In this document: positions 25,915 to 37,400 of the stretch, one piece after another
How the letters are laid out: each line of letters begins with the position of its first letter
How positions within the stretch are numbered: position 1 is the stretch's first letter
DNA from: PoT sp049331405
Lineage (GTDB): Bacteria > Planctomycetota > Planctomycetia > Isosphaerales > Isosphaeraceae
DNA: 64,000 nt
Direction of reading: 5' to 3'
Assembly (NCBI RefSeq): GCF_049331405.1
Contig: NZ_CP186274.1
Coordinates: 5,208,001 to 5,272,000 of the forward strand
Notes under the pieces: model-generated
The model's database searches: none
Seen by the model: the letters and a program-made list of their open reading frames with translations, nothing else
What the model was told of the DNA's origin: nothing
Program-made: the position numbers and the translations under genes

Positions 25915-27039
25915 GCCGAATCCCGTGGATCACTGACCATTAAGGGCGGCGGCCCACCGGAACCCGACCGCCCCGCGTACGACCTCGGGGTGGTCGATGA
26001 GCCAGCGGCAGCGCTCCATCAGCGTCCCCTGCAGGGTGTCCAGGTCGCCGAACGCCTGGTTCGCCACCGCCTCGCGCAACAGGGGCCATAGCGGCTCCGC
26101 CGGCTGCAGCTCCGGCGTGCAGGCCGGCAGCCGGTGCAGCACCACGTTCGCAGGGACCACCAGCCGCTTCGCCACGTGCCAGCCCGCGTTGTCCACCAGC
26201 ACGGCCAGCAGCTTCTCGCCCGAGGGGTCCGCCCGGCGGGCGAACTCCTCCAGGGCCAAACCCATCCAGTCCGCGTTCGCCGACGGCAGCAGGAGCTCAA
26301 GGTTCCGGCCGCTGGCCGGGTGCACGAAGCCGTAGGCGTCCGGCCGTCGCCCGATCGTCGACCAGACCCGGCGGGAGATCGGCTTCAGGCCCGGCCTGGC
26401 CTCATCCTCGGCCCGGAGCTCGACGACCTTATCGGGGTGGTCCCGCCGCAGGCCCTCGAGCCGGTCTCCCAGTGCGTCTTTTCCACGCCCGCCGACGGGC
26501 GGGCGTGGCGGCCTCCGTGTGGCTCGGTCGCGGGACCTGCAGCGACATCCCCAGGCCGCGCAGCCAGGCCCAGCCGGTCTGCTTGCAGACGACGACCCCC
26601 CAGCGCTCGCGGACGTAGGCGGCGACCTTGGGCCCGCTCCGGAGGCCGCCGTCGGGCGGCGCATGCCGGAGGGCATCCCAGAGGTCGATCTGCTGGTCGT
26701 CGGTGAGCTTGGGCCGGCCTCCGTTGGTCCGGGCGCGGCGATCCGCCAGGCCATCCGGCCCGTCGGCATTCCAGCGCTTGAGGACCTTCCGGACCCAGCC
26801 GGGCGAGAGGCCGACGACGCCTGCGACGCGCTCCGGCGTGGGGGAGTCGGGCCCGGTCAGGAGCCAGAGGACCTGCCAGTGGGTCTTCTCCAACCCCGAG
26901 CGGCAGGCGCGATAGCGGAGGGAGATCTCGTCGTGAGTCAGGTGAGGGGCGATCGGCAGACGCGGTCGGGCCATGGTGATACCCTCCAATCGTGGATCAC
27001 CCCTCTATTGTAACGTTTCTGATCCAGAAGATTCCGTAT
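25915..27039 (-). mobile_element. IS630-family element
   Basis: Imperfect inverted ends: the left GCCGAATCCCGTGGATCAC (25915-25933) resembles the complement of the right CTGATCCAGAAGATTCCG ending at 27037. The right end is confirmed by a second copy at 46441-46718, identical up to ATTCCGTA and then diverging. It encloses a frameshifted transposase. The right end abuts the ISNCY element directly. Confidence 0.75.
25930..26974 (-). pseudogene. IS630-family transposase, one extra base
   Basis: The ATG at 26974 has GGAGGG upstream. The N-terminal HTH part reads MARPRLPIAPHLTHDEISLR, VAGVVGLSPGWVRKVLKRWN and GVVVCKQTGWAWLRGLGMSL. After TPARRRAWK the frame slips; removing one base from the A4 run (TTTT 26479-26482 on +) continues KDALGDRLEGLRRDHPDKVV, then the DDE core ELRAEDEARPGLKPISRRVW, LLAVLVDNAGWHVAKRLVVP and PACTPELQPAEPLWPLLREA. 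Ends NGQ at 25930. Catalytic Asp, Asp and Glu are present. Confidence 0.85.
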
Positions 27040-28633
27040 TAGTACTAGTTTGCGGTGCGAAATAGGCTGGATTATGCTGGTTTTCGGCCGAATCTCCGCG
27101 CCTCGACCCCTCACCCGGAGGGCCCGGCGATGCTCCGCGACCGATATGAGCCCGTCGACCTGTTCCGGCTGATCCCCCAACTCGGGCTGGTCATGGAGCC
27201 CTGGCTCGCCGCTCTCGATCAACTCCTCGACGATGACCAAGTCATTGCCGCGGTGCGGGCCGACTTCGTGCGGAGGTACAGGCTCACCGCCTCGCACGGA
27301 CGACCCTCGACGCCGGTCGAGGTCCTGCTCCGCATGCTCGTCGTCATGCGGATCTACGGATGGAGCTATGAACAGGCCGAGTACCACGTCAAGGACAGCC
27401 TCGTCCTCCGCCAATTCTGCCGCGTCTACCTCGAGCGCGTCCCCGACGACACCACCCTGATCCGATGGGCCAACACGCTCGGGCCCGAGGCGATCCGGAA
27501 GCTCAACGACCGGGTCGTCGAGCTGGCCCGGCGGAAGAAGATCGCCCGCGGCCGCAAGCTCCGCGTCGACACCACGGCGGTCGAGACGGACATCCACTTC
27601 CCCACCGACAGCGGCCTGATCGGCGACGGCATCCGCGTCGCCTCTCGGCTCTTCCGCCGGGCGAAGGCGGTGCTGGGCGAGGCCGCCGAGGGGCTCGGCG
27701 ACGCCTTCCGGGGCCGGGTCCGCACCGTGCGGAGGATCTCCCGGGAGCTGCACCGGATCGCCCGCCGCAAGGGCGACGAGGCCCGGTCGGCGATGAGGGC
27801 CGGATACGAAAAACTGGTGGCCACCGCCCGCGAGGCCATATCCCAGGCGGGGCGAGTGCGCGAGGCCCTGAAGGATCATACCGAGCCCAAGGCCGCTCGC
27901 ATTGGCGCGAGACTCGGCGAGCTCGTGCCGCGGCTGATGCGTTGCGTCGACCAGGCGGTGCGGCGCGTGCTCCGGGGCGAGTCGGTCCCATCCGCCGAGA
28001 AGCTGGTGTCGATCTTCGAGCCGCATAGCCAGGTGATCCCCCGGCACAAGGCGGGCAAGCCGGTGGAGTTCGGCCGCAAGATCCGTCTCGACGAGGTCGA
28101 GGGCGGGATCGTCAGCGGCTACGCGATCCTCGACCGGGGCGGAGGCCAGGACCAGCCCTACCTGGCCGACGCCCTCGATCAGCATCAACGCATGTTCGCC
28201 CGGGCACCCGACCTGCTCGCGGCGGATCGCGGGATGTCCTCGGCGGGGAACCAGCGGCTGGCCCGGGACCGGGGCGTGAAGCATGTCGCCCTGCCGCACG
28301 TGGGCAAGTCCCCGCCCGGTCGCCGGGCGGCTCGAGAAGGAGCGTTGGTTTCGCCGAGGGTATCGGTTCCGTGCGGGGATCGAGGGGCGGATCCACGCGG
28401 CTGAAGCGGGATTTCGGGCTGAGGCGCTGCCGATATCGGGGCGAGGACGGGATGGGTCGATGGGTCGGATGGGGGATCGTGGCGCACAACCTGTCGAAGG
28501 TCGCGGAATCCGGATGAGATGGGAGGACGGGGCAAGATTCAGGCCGACGACATCCTCATAACGATCCGGGCTCCCTGAGTCATCGCCCCATCAGGTCATC
28601 GTATGAACGATTTCGCACCACAAACTAGTACTA
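27040..28633 (+). mobile_element. ISNCY-type element with 24-bp inverted repeats
   Basis: Ends 27040-27063 (TAGTACTAGTTTGCGGTGCG plus AAAT) and 28610-28633 are inverted copies with one mismatch. Length is about 1,594 bp with one transposase gene. The left end touches the IS630 right end; the right end overlaps the left end of the next IS701 element, so exact limits are ambiguous by a few bases because TAGTACTA is itself palindromic. Confidence 0.8.
27130..28517 (+). pseudogene. ISNCY-type transposase, two one-base insertions near the 3' end
   Basis: MLRDRYEPVDLFRLIPQLGL, TPVEVLLRMLVVMRIYGWSY, LRQFCRVYLERVPDDTTLIR, GRKLRVDTTAVETDIHFPTD, SGLIGDGIRVASRL, HKAGKPVEFGRKIRLDEVEG, DLLAADRGMSSAGNQRLARD and GVKHVALPHVGK follow the ISNCY/IS1202-like DDE layout. 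The frame then breaks at 28327-28332 (GCGGCTC, where the related copy at 5405-5808 has GCGCTC) and again at 28397-28402. Correcting both gives LEKERWFRRGYRFRAGIEGR, LKRDFGLRRCRYRGEDGMGR and VGWGIVAHNLSKVAESG with a stop at 28515-28517. It would then be about 461 residues. Confidence 0.85.
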
Positions 28634-30041
28634 CAGTTGTAACTAATCCGGCGGTTGCGCGTCGCGTCTCTTGTAGTGGCAGCGCCTCGCGAACGCCTGA
28701 TGGGCCCGCCGCCACTCCGACCAATCGAGCACCTCTCCGGCCTCCGGCAGGCGTGACCACAGCAGGCGGACCAGCAGCCGACGGGCCTCCGGCACCGTCA
28801 CCGCGATCAGCTCCGGCCCGGCCTCCGACTTTTTTTCGCCGGCCCATCGGCCAGCTTCCGCACCGCCGACAGGACGGCGTGGGCCAGCAGCGCCAGCGTG
28901 ACGTGGCGGTGCCAGCCCGTCCAGCTCCGCACCTCGTAATCGGCCAGCCCGGCCTCTTGCTTCGCCGCCTCGAACGCCCCCTCCACCGACCAACGCGAAC
29001 CGGCCGTCCTGGCCAGCCGCGTCAGCGTCGTGCGGGCCGGCCCGGCCCGGCCGCGATGTAGTACGCCAGCTCCCCCCGATCATCCAGGCCCTTGCGGACC
29101 AGCAGCCAGCGCCGCCAACCCGGCCCGAGGTCGTGATCGATCTCCACCCACGCCCAGGCATAACGCCGCGGCCCCTTGCTCCCCGTCGCGATCGCGATCT
29201 TGTGCCAGGACCGCGCCGGTAGGGCCCCGGCCAGGGCGGCGACCTTCTCCTGCCCGGAGCCGACCCAGACGCCCTGGTTGGAGCGGACCGCGAGCACATA
29301 GGGCCGCCGCCGGCCCTCCAGCCAACGCCGCAGCTCCCAGGAGCCATAGACCTCGTCGCCGGTGACCCACGCCGCCGGCACCCCGGCGGCGAACGCCCGC
29401 TCGAGCATCGACATGGCCAGCCGGATCTTGGTGGCGAAGGCCGTCCCCTCGGGGATGCCCGCCGCCTCGCAACGCTTCGGGTCGGCGGTCCACTCCTCGG
29501 GCAGGTACAGGGAGCGGTCGAGGAACGCGGTGCCGTGGCGGGAGGCGTAGGCGAGGAAGACGCCGACCTGGGCGTTCTCGACCCGGCCGGCGGTGCCGGT
29601 GTACTGCCGGGCCACGCCCGCCGACTTGGTCCCCTTCTTGAGGGACCCGGTCTCGTCGAGGATCAGCACGGCCTCGGGATCGCCGAGGTGCTCGACTGCG
29701 TAGGCCCGGAGGTCGTCGCGGACGGCGTCGGGGTCCCAGTCGGCGCGGCCCATGAGGTACTGGACGCCGTAGGGGTCGGCATCGCCGATGCGCTCGGCGA
29801 CCTGCCAGGCGTTCTTCCGCCGGACGGGGCCGAGGAGGCCTACGAGGTAGGCCCGGACGCGGTCGCGGGTCTCGCTGCGGGGGAAGCGGCCCCCGATCCG
29901 GCGGGCGACCTCGTCGAGCTGCTGCCCCCACTCCCGGACGTCCTCAAGTCCTACTGCGGAGCCGGTACTGGCCATGGTGAGCCTCCCTGGGGATTCCCAT
30001 GGCCAGCCTATCAACCTTTTTCCTTAGTTACAACTGTAGTA
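28629..30041 (-). mobile_element. IS701-family element with perfect 18-bp inverted repeats
   Basis: The left end 28629-28646 (TACTACAGTTGTAACTAA) and right end 30024-30041 are perfect inverted repeats. Flanks are CTAG (28625-28628) and TTAG (30042-30045), which both fit the YTAR target rule of IS701. Length 1,413 bp. Confidence 0.9.
28643..29975 (-). pseudogene. IS701-family transposase with a 5-bp duplication and an A7 slip site
   Basis: ATG at 29975. Core motifs: RAYLVGLLGPVRRKNAWQVA, GVQYLMGRADWDPDAVRDDL, AVLILDETGSLKKGTKSAGV (first Asp), GVPAAWVTGDEVYGSWELRR (second Asp) and WSVEGAFEAAKQEAGLADYE (Glu). The frame breaks near 29040, where GGCCG appears twice in a row (5-bp gain). It changes again at the T7 run around 28828-28835, where the minus strand reads GCGAAAAAAAGTC; a -1 slip there joins DGPAKK to KSEAGPELIAVTVPEARRLL and the end CHYKRRDAQPPD. 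The A7 could be a genuine slippage site. Confidence 0.8.
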
Positions 30042-30044
30042 TTA

Positions 30045-30906
30045 GAGCGTGTTATGAACTCCGTTGTAGGAGCGGGGCGGCCTTATGAAGCATCAGGAGG
30101 CTGAAGGCGACGTAGTGTAGCCCCTTCAGTGTCCCTGCCAGGCGCTCGTAGTCGCGGGCCAGGCGGCGGAACCGCGACGCCCAGCCGAAGGTCCGCTCCA
30201 CCACCCATCGGCGCGGCAGCAGCACGAACCCGCGCTTGGCCTCGGGGAGCTTCACCACCTCCAGGTGGATCCCGTGGTCGGCCGCCGCGACCTCCGCGTC
30301 GTCCCCGGTGTAGCCCTGGTCGACGAACGCCAATTCCACCGACTCGCCGGTCACCTCCTGCACGGCCTCGGCCAGGATCGCGACCTGGTCCCGGTCCTGC
30401 TCGTTCGCCGGGGTGACGTACAGGGCCAACAGGTGCCCCAGCGTGTCGACGGCCGCGTGGACCTTCGAGCCCCGCCGCCTCTTGTAGCCGTCGTAGCCGG
30501 CGCGGGGGCCGCTCTCGACGGTCGACTGGAGCGTGCGGCTGTCCAGGATCACCGCCGAGGGCTCCGGCCCGCGGCCGTCGGCGAAGCGGAGCAGGGCGCG
30601 GAGGTCGTGGACGATGGCCTCGAAGCAGCCGGCGTCGATCCAGCGCCTGGTCTGCTGGTAGACCATCGCCCAGGGCGGGAAGTCGCCGGGGATGTACCTC
30701 CAGGGGGCGCCGCTGCGGACGAGCCAGCGGAGTGCGTCGAAGACGTCGCGGAGGCCGTGGACGCGCTGTCCTGCGTCCTCGGGCAGGAGGCAGAGGTAGG
30801 GGACGACGAACTCCCATTCGGGGTCGGAGACGTCGCTGGGGTAAGATTTGTGTGTGATCATACCCTAAAGTACGTCGCGGACTGGACTAAAGTTCATAAC
30901 ACGCTC
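30045..30906 (-). mobile_element. IS5-family element (IS427/IS1031-like), intact
   Basis: Inverted ends TAGAGCGTGTTATGAACT (30043-30060) and its complement (30891-30908) are perfect over 18 bp. TA at both borders (30043-30044, 30907-30908) is the likely target duplication. It encloses one intact transposase gene and sits immediately beside the IS701 right end. Confidence 0.9.
30052..30861 (-). CDS. IS5-family transposase (269 aa), intact
   Basis: MITHKSYPSDVSDPEWEFVV, RDVFDALRWLVRSGAPWRYI, PGDFPPWAMVYQQTRRWIDA, then the DDE core: PSAVILDSRTLQSTVESGPR with GYDGYKRRRGSKVHAAVDTL, ELAFVDQGYTGDDAEVAAAD, and RRWVVERTFGWASRFRRLAR with DYERL. Asp, Asp and Glu are all present and the frame is unbroken. 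One of few apparently functional transposases in the window. Confidence 0.95.
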   Translation of the reverse strand: MITHKSYPSDVSDPEWEFVVPYLCLLPEDAGQRVHGLRDVFDALRWLVRSGAPWRYIPGDFPPWAMVYQQTRRWIDAGCFEAIVHDLRALLRFADGRGPEPSAVILDSRTLQSTVESGPRAGYDGYKRRRGSKVHAAVDTLGHLLALYVTPANEQDRDQVAILAEAVQEVTGESVELAFVDQGYTGDDAEVAAADHGIHLEVVKLPEAKRGFVLLPRRWVVERTFGWASRFRRLARDYERLAGTLKGLHYVAFSLLMLHKAAPLLQRSS

Positions 30907-31471
30907 TACAGTTCCCCAGCTTTTTGTCCCTCGGGCTTTCTCTCGCGACGACCCGAGCAGCCATCATCGACGGCCTCACGCTGCACGCGAGGGCCGGCCG
31001 GGCCTTTGCAAAGGGGAAGGGGTCCGCCCGCCGCCCCTTGAACCATCGCCGCCGGCGCCGCAGGGCACCATGTTTCTCATTTGTTCCCGTAAACGAGCTC
31101 TGCACTGATGATGCTTGAACGATCGCGAAAGCTTGTGAAATTCCTCGCCAAATTTGGCCGGGATTTCGAAATTTCTCGGCCGTCTTTAGCGGGACGGGAA
31201 CCTCGGCGTAAACCTTTTCTAAAGCTACATTTATTTACATGGTAGACTCTCCGGCCCGTGGTCCCCGGGGGCAGCCCCGGCGCGGCGATGCTCATGAGAG
31301 ACTTGAAATTGGCCCGCACGAGCCTGTATAAGGGCTGGCCTGTTTGTGGTTCAGATCAATCACCAATATAACACATATTGTCCGACGTCCGCAGAAGATC
31401 CAGACCACGGAACGGGTTCGGCGTGCGCGCTGAGCCTAGTGGCCCCCCCACACTAAGCAAGGGATCGCACC
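30907..31471. other. Upstream region of the giant surface-protein gene
   Basis: About 565 bp without a supported gene. The first half is GC-rich and featureless. From 31080 the DNA is AT-richer and contains the promoter marked at 31303-31332, leaving a 5' leader of about 130 nt. The GC-run GGCCCCCCC near 31440 precedes the start. Confidence 0.5.
31303..31332 (+). promoter_or_regulatory. Sigma-70-type promoter of the giant gene
   Basis: TTGAAA at 31303-31308 and TATAAG at 31327-31332, separated by 18 bp, both close to consensus. They lie 140 bp before the start codon, in the expected direction. Strong match in an otherwise GC-rich genome. Confidence 0.55.
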
Positions 31472-34400
31472 ATGAGCCGCTCGCCCTCCGCACGTCGCCG
31501 TGCGCTCCAGAATCGTCGCGCCCGCGCCTTCCGAGGATTCCATCCGCAGATCCAGTCCCTGGAGCTTCGGCAGCTCTTGGCGACCTCATTGACGATCGCG
31601 GCCACGGACGCCTCGGCCGCCGAACTCGGCCAGGACACGGCCACCTACACCATCTCCCGCTCCGGGCCCACCACCTCGCCCCTCACCGTCACCTACGGCA
31701 TGAGCGGCACCGCCGCCTTCAACGACTACACCGGGCTGCCCAACTTCAGCACACTGTACGGCACGGGTTCCGTCACCATACCCGCCGGCCAGGCCAGCAT
31801 CAGCCTCACGCTCACGCCCAACGCCGACGCTCTCGCCGAGGCCTCCGAGAGCCGCCGTGATGTCCCTCACGGCGAGCGTCTCCTCCGGGTACGTCCTCGG
31901 CGACGCGGCCAGCGCCACGGCGACCATCGCCGACAACCCCTCCGCCGCCGCGCCGCCCGTCGTCACCATCGCGGCCACGGACGCCTCGGCCGCCGAACTC
32001 GGCCAGGACACGGCCACCTACACCATCTCCCGCTCCGGGCCCACCACCTCGCCCCTCACCGTCACCTACGGCATGAGCGGCACCGCCGCCTTCAACGACT
32101 ACACCGGGCTGCCCAACTTCAGCACACTGTACGGCACGGGTTCCGTCACCATACCCGCCGGCCAGGCCAGCATCAGCCTCACGCTCACGCCCAACGCCGA
32201 CGCTCTCGCCGAGGCCTCCGAGAGCGCCGTGATGTCCCTCACGGCGAGCGTCTCCTCCGGGTACGTCCTCGGCGACGCGGCCAGCGCCACGGCGACCATC
32301 GCCGACAACCCCTCCGCCGCCGCGCCGCCCGTCGTCACCATCGCGGCCACGGACGCCTCGGCCGCCGAACTCGGCCAGGACACGGCCACCTACACCATCT
32401 CCCGCTCCGGGCCCACCACCTCGCCCCTCACCGTCACCTACGGCATGAGCGGCACCGCCGCCTTCAACGACTACACCGGGCTGCCCAACTTCAGCACACT
32501 GTACGGCACGGGTTCCGTCACCATACCCGCCGGCCAGGCCAGCATCAGCCTCACGCTCACGCCCAACGCCGACGCTCTCGCCGAGGCCTCCGAGAGCGCC
32601 GTGATGTCCCTCACGGCGAGCGTCTCCTCCGGGTACGTCCTCGGCGACGCGGCCAGCCGCCACGGCGACCATCGCCGACAACCCCTCCGCCGCCGCGCCG
32701 CCCGTCGTCACCATCGCGGCCACGGACGCCTCGGCCGCCGAACTCGGCCAGGACACGGCCACCTACACCATCTCCCGCTCCGGGCCCACCACCTCGCCCC
32801 TCACCGTCACCTACGGCATGAGCGGCACCGCCGCCTTCAACGACTACACCGGGCTGCCCAACTTCAGCACACTGTACGGCACGGGTTCCGTCACCATACC
32901 CGCCGGCCAGGCCAGCATCAGCCTCACGCTCACGCCCACGGCGGATACAACCGCCGAAGCCGATGAAATCGCCGTGATGTCCCTCACGGCGAGCGTCTCC
33001 TCCGGATACATCTTGGGAAGTGCCGCGAGCGCCACTACGAACATTACTGACGATGACGGCGGACCAGGGCCTGTCAGTGTGACCACCGTGACGATCGCTG
33101 CCACGGACGCCTCGGCCGCCGAACTCGGCCAGGACACGGCCGTGTTCACCGTGTCGCGCACCGGTCCGACGGCTTCGGCGCTGGTGGTCTATTACACGGT
33201 CACGGGCAACGCCTCGGCGACCGACTACACCGGGTTGACAAGCAGCTTCGGGACGTACAGCGTCACCATACCCGCCGGCCAGGCCAGCGTGACGATGGCC
33301 GTGACGCCGGTGGCCGACACCGTCGCCGAGCCCGACGAGACCTTAATTCTCGCGCTCTCTTCCAACTCGGCCTACGTCTTGGGCAACGCGTCGTCGGCTA
33401 CCGTCGTGATCGCCGAGGATACCGCGGCCACCGCCGCCGCCGTGCAAGCCGTCACCATCGTAGCCACCGATAGCAATGCTGCCGAGGCCGGACCGAACAC
33501 CGGGACTTTCACGGTCACGCGCACCGGTCCGACGGCTTCGGCGCTGGTGGTCTATTACACGGTCACGGGCAACGCCTCGGCGACCGACTACACCGGGTTG
33601 ACAAGCAGCTTCGGGACGTACAGCGTCACCATACCCGCCGGCCAGGCCAGCGTGACGATGGCCGTGACGCCGGTGGCCGACACCGTCGCCGAGCCCGACG
33701 AGACCTTAATTCTCGCGCTCTCTTCCAACTCGGCCTACGTCTTGGGCAACGCGTCGTCGGCTACCGTCGTGATCGCCGAGGATACCGCGGCCACCGCCGC
33801 CGCCGTGCAAGCCGTCACCATCGTAGCCACCGATAGCAATGCTGCCGAGGCCGGACCGAACACCGGGACTTTCACGGTCACGCGCACCGGTCCGACGGCT
33901 TCGGCGGCTGGTGGTCTATTACACGGTCACGGGCAACGCCTCGGCGACCGACTACACCGGGTTGACAAGCAGCTTCGGGACGTACAGCGTCACCATACCC
34001 GCCGGCCAGGCCAGCGTGACGATGGCCGTGACGCCGGTGGCCGACACCGTCGCCGAGCCCGACGAGACCTTAATTCTCGCGCTCTCTTCCAACTCGGCCT
34101 ACGTCTTGGGCAACGCGTCGTCGGCTACCGTCGTGATCGCCGAGGATACCGCGGCCACCGCCGCCGCCGTGCAAGCCGTCACCATCGTAGCCACCGATAG
34201 CAATGCTGCCGAGGCCGGACCGAACACCGGGACTTTCACGGTCACGCGCACCGGTCCGACGGCTTCGGCGCTGGTGGTCTATTACACGGTCACGGGCAAC
34301 GCCTCGGCGACCGACTACACCGGGTTGACAAGCAGCTTCGGGACGTACAGCGTCACCATACCCGCCGGCCAGGCCAGCGTGACGATGGCCGTGACGCCGG

Positions 34401-37400
34401 TGGCCGACACCGTCGCCGAGCCCGACGAGACCTTAATTCTCGCGCTCTCTTCCAACTCGGCCTACGTCTTGGGCAACGCGTCGTCGGCTACCGTCGTAAT
34501 CGCCGAGGATACCGCGGCCACCGCCGCCGCCGTGCAAGCCGTCACCATCGTAGCCACCGATAGCAATGCTGCCGAGGCCGGACAGGATCCCGCTGTCTTT
34601 ATCGTCTCCCGGACGGGACCGACCTCTTCCGCACTAACAGTCTATTACACGCTGATCGGTACGGCCTCGACGGGCGACTACACCGGGTTGACAAGCAGCT
34701 TCGGGACGTACAGCGTCACCATACCCGCCGGCCAGGCCAGCGTGACGATGGCCGTGACGCCGGTGGCCGACACCGTCGCCGAGCCCGACGAGACCATCGT
34801 GCTGGCCCTCTCGTCCAACTCGGCATACGCCCTCGGAAACCTCAGCGTGGCGACAGCCGTCATCACCGACTCGTCACCGACGACCCCTGCGAACCTTGCG
34901 GCAGCCATCATCTCCTCGCACCAGGTCGACCTCTCGTGGTCCGACACGCTGCGCGAGACCGGTTTCATCATCGAGCGAAGCACGAACGGAGCGAACGTCT
35001 GGACTCAAATTGGCACGGCCGGCGCTGATGCCACTTCCTATAGCGATACCACTGCCAACGATGGTACACGTTATGACTATCGAGTGCGTGCGTACAACGG
35101 CGTGGCCGCGTCACCCAACAGTAATACGGCCATCGTCCTGATTCCCCTGGCCACCCCCACAGGGGTGTCAGCGACGTTCGTTTCTCCCACCCGAATCGAG
35201 GTGAACTGGACCGACCAATCGTCGGCCGAATTGAATTACTCCATCGAGCGTTCGCTCGACGGCACGGCGGGATGGCAGCAGCTCGGCTCGGTTACCTTGA
35301 ACACGACCGCGTTCTCCGTGTCCGGACCGTTCAACCCCTCAACGGCCTACTATTTCCGCGTCCGTGCGTATAACACAACAGCCGGCTACTCCACCTACTC
35401 ATCAACCGCCACCGTGACGACACCGGCGTTCCCCAACACGCCAACGCTGGGCACCGTCGTGGCGACCTCCGATGTCACCGTCAATCTCACCTGGACCGAC
35501 ATCGCCAACGAGGACGGCTATCGCATCGAGCGCAGCTCCAATGGCGGGACCACCTGGACCACCGCGGGGACCGTCGGCGCAGGCGTCACTAACTTCACTG
35601 ACAATGGATTGACCGAGGGGAGTTCGTACTCGTACAGACTCTTGGCGGTCAATGCTGCCGGTGACTCGATACCGAGTGCCACGCGCACCGTCGCCACCCT
35701 GCCAACCGCGCCAAGCGACCTCTCGGCCACGGTGGTGTCGGGCAGCCGGATCGACGTGAGCTGGACGGACCGGTCCGCCGCCGAGGCCGGCTACTACATC
35801 GAGCGTTCGCTCGACGGTGCGACGGGATGGCAGCAGCTCGGCTCGGTCGCCGCCAATGCGACGACGTTTGCGGCCCCAGGACCCTACAACGGCTCCACCA
35901 CATACTACTTCCGCGTCCGCGCCTACGCCAATACCGGCGGCTATTCCTCCTATTCGGCGACCGCCAGCGTCACAACGCCGGCATTCCCCAACGTCCCGAC
36001 GCTGGGCACCGTCGTGTCGCAGTCGGATACCGCCGTCAACCTCACCTGGACCGATCTCGCCAACGAGGACGGCTATCGCATCGAGCGCAGCTCCAATGGC
36101 GGGACCACCTGGACCACCGCGGGGACCGTCGGCGCAGGCGTCACTAACTTCACTGACAATGGGCTGACCGAGGCGCGTTCATACTCGTACAGGCTCTTCG
36201 CAACGAATGCCGTGGGCGACTCGGCCCCAAGTGCCACGCGCACCGTCGCCACGTTACCGACGGCTCCCGCCAACGTCTCAGCCGCGGCGATCTCCCCGAG
36301 CCGGATCGACGTGAGCTGGACGGACCGGTCCGCCGCCGAGGCCGGCTACTACATCGAGCGTTCGCTCGACGGCGCGACGGGATGGCAGCAGCTCGGCTCG
36401 GTCGCCGCCAATGCGACGACGTTTGCGGCCCCAGGACCCTACAACGGCTCCACCACATACTACTTCCGCGTCCGCGCCTATAGCCTCTCCTACGGCACCT
36501 CCGTCTACTCGGCGACCGCGAGCGTGACCACGCCGGCGTTCCCCAACATGCCGGCTATCGGCACGGCCACCCCCCAATCCGACACGAGCATGAGTCTGAC
36601 GTGGGCGGACGTGGCGGGCGAAGACAGTTATCGGATCGAGCGGAGCACCAACGGTGGCAGCACTTGGACAACGGCAGGGACGGTGTCGGCGGGGGTGACG
36701 AGCTTCACCGATTCCGGACTGACGGAGGCCACGCGATACTATTACCGGGTTATCGCAACGAATGCCGTGGGCGACTCGGCCCCGAGCGTTTCCGTCACGA
36801 ACTTGACCCTCCCTGCCGCTCCGAGCGGGCTCTCGGCAACACCGGTCTCGGCGACGCTGATCAACTTGAACTGGGTCGACCGATCGAACGGGGAGACGGG
36901 CACGAAGATCGAACTGTCGTCGAGCCCCGACGGACCTTGGACCCAGATCGCAACGACGGGGGCGAACGTCACCGCGTTTGCGGCCCCGGGTGCGTTCCTC
37001 GCCTCGACGACCTATTACTTCCGGATCATGGCTTATAACGGCGTCGGCAACTCGGCCCCGGTCGTCGTTTCTGCGACGACGGGCGCGTGGCCGAATGCAC
37101 CATTGAACCTCGTGGTGGTGCCGGCTTCGCTGACGCAGCTCGATGTCTCGTGGTCCCCCTCGGTGGGCGCGACCGGTTACGTGGTGGAGCGGAGTGCGAA
37201 CGGAACGAGCGGCTGGACCCAGGTCGCGACGCCCGGGGCCGGCGCTACCGCGTACTCGGATACCGGGCTCACGCAGGGGACGCCCTGGTGGTACCGCGTG
37301 CGGGCCACCAATGCGAACGGTGGCTCTCCGTATAGCACCATCGGCAGCGCCACGACCCTCTACTATACGCCGACCGTCGTGACCCCGGCCGCGGCCAACC

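Noticed and set aside
31601..34915. Phase variation through slippage between repeats as cause of the three frame changes
   Set aside because: Each change is a single inserted base at AGCGC, not a change in short-tract repeat number, and the three together restore the original frame; sequence error fits better.
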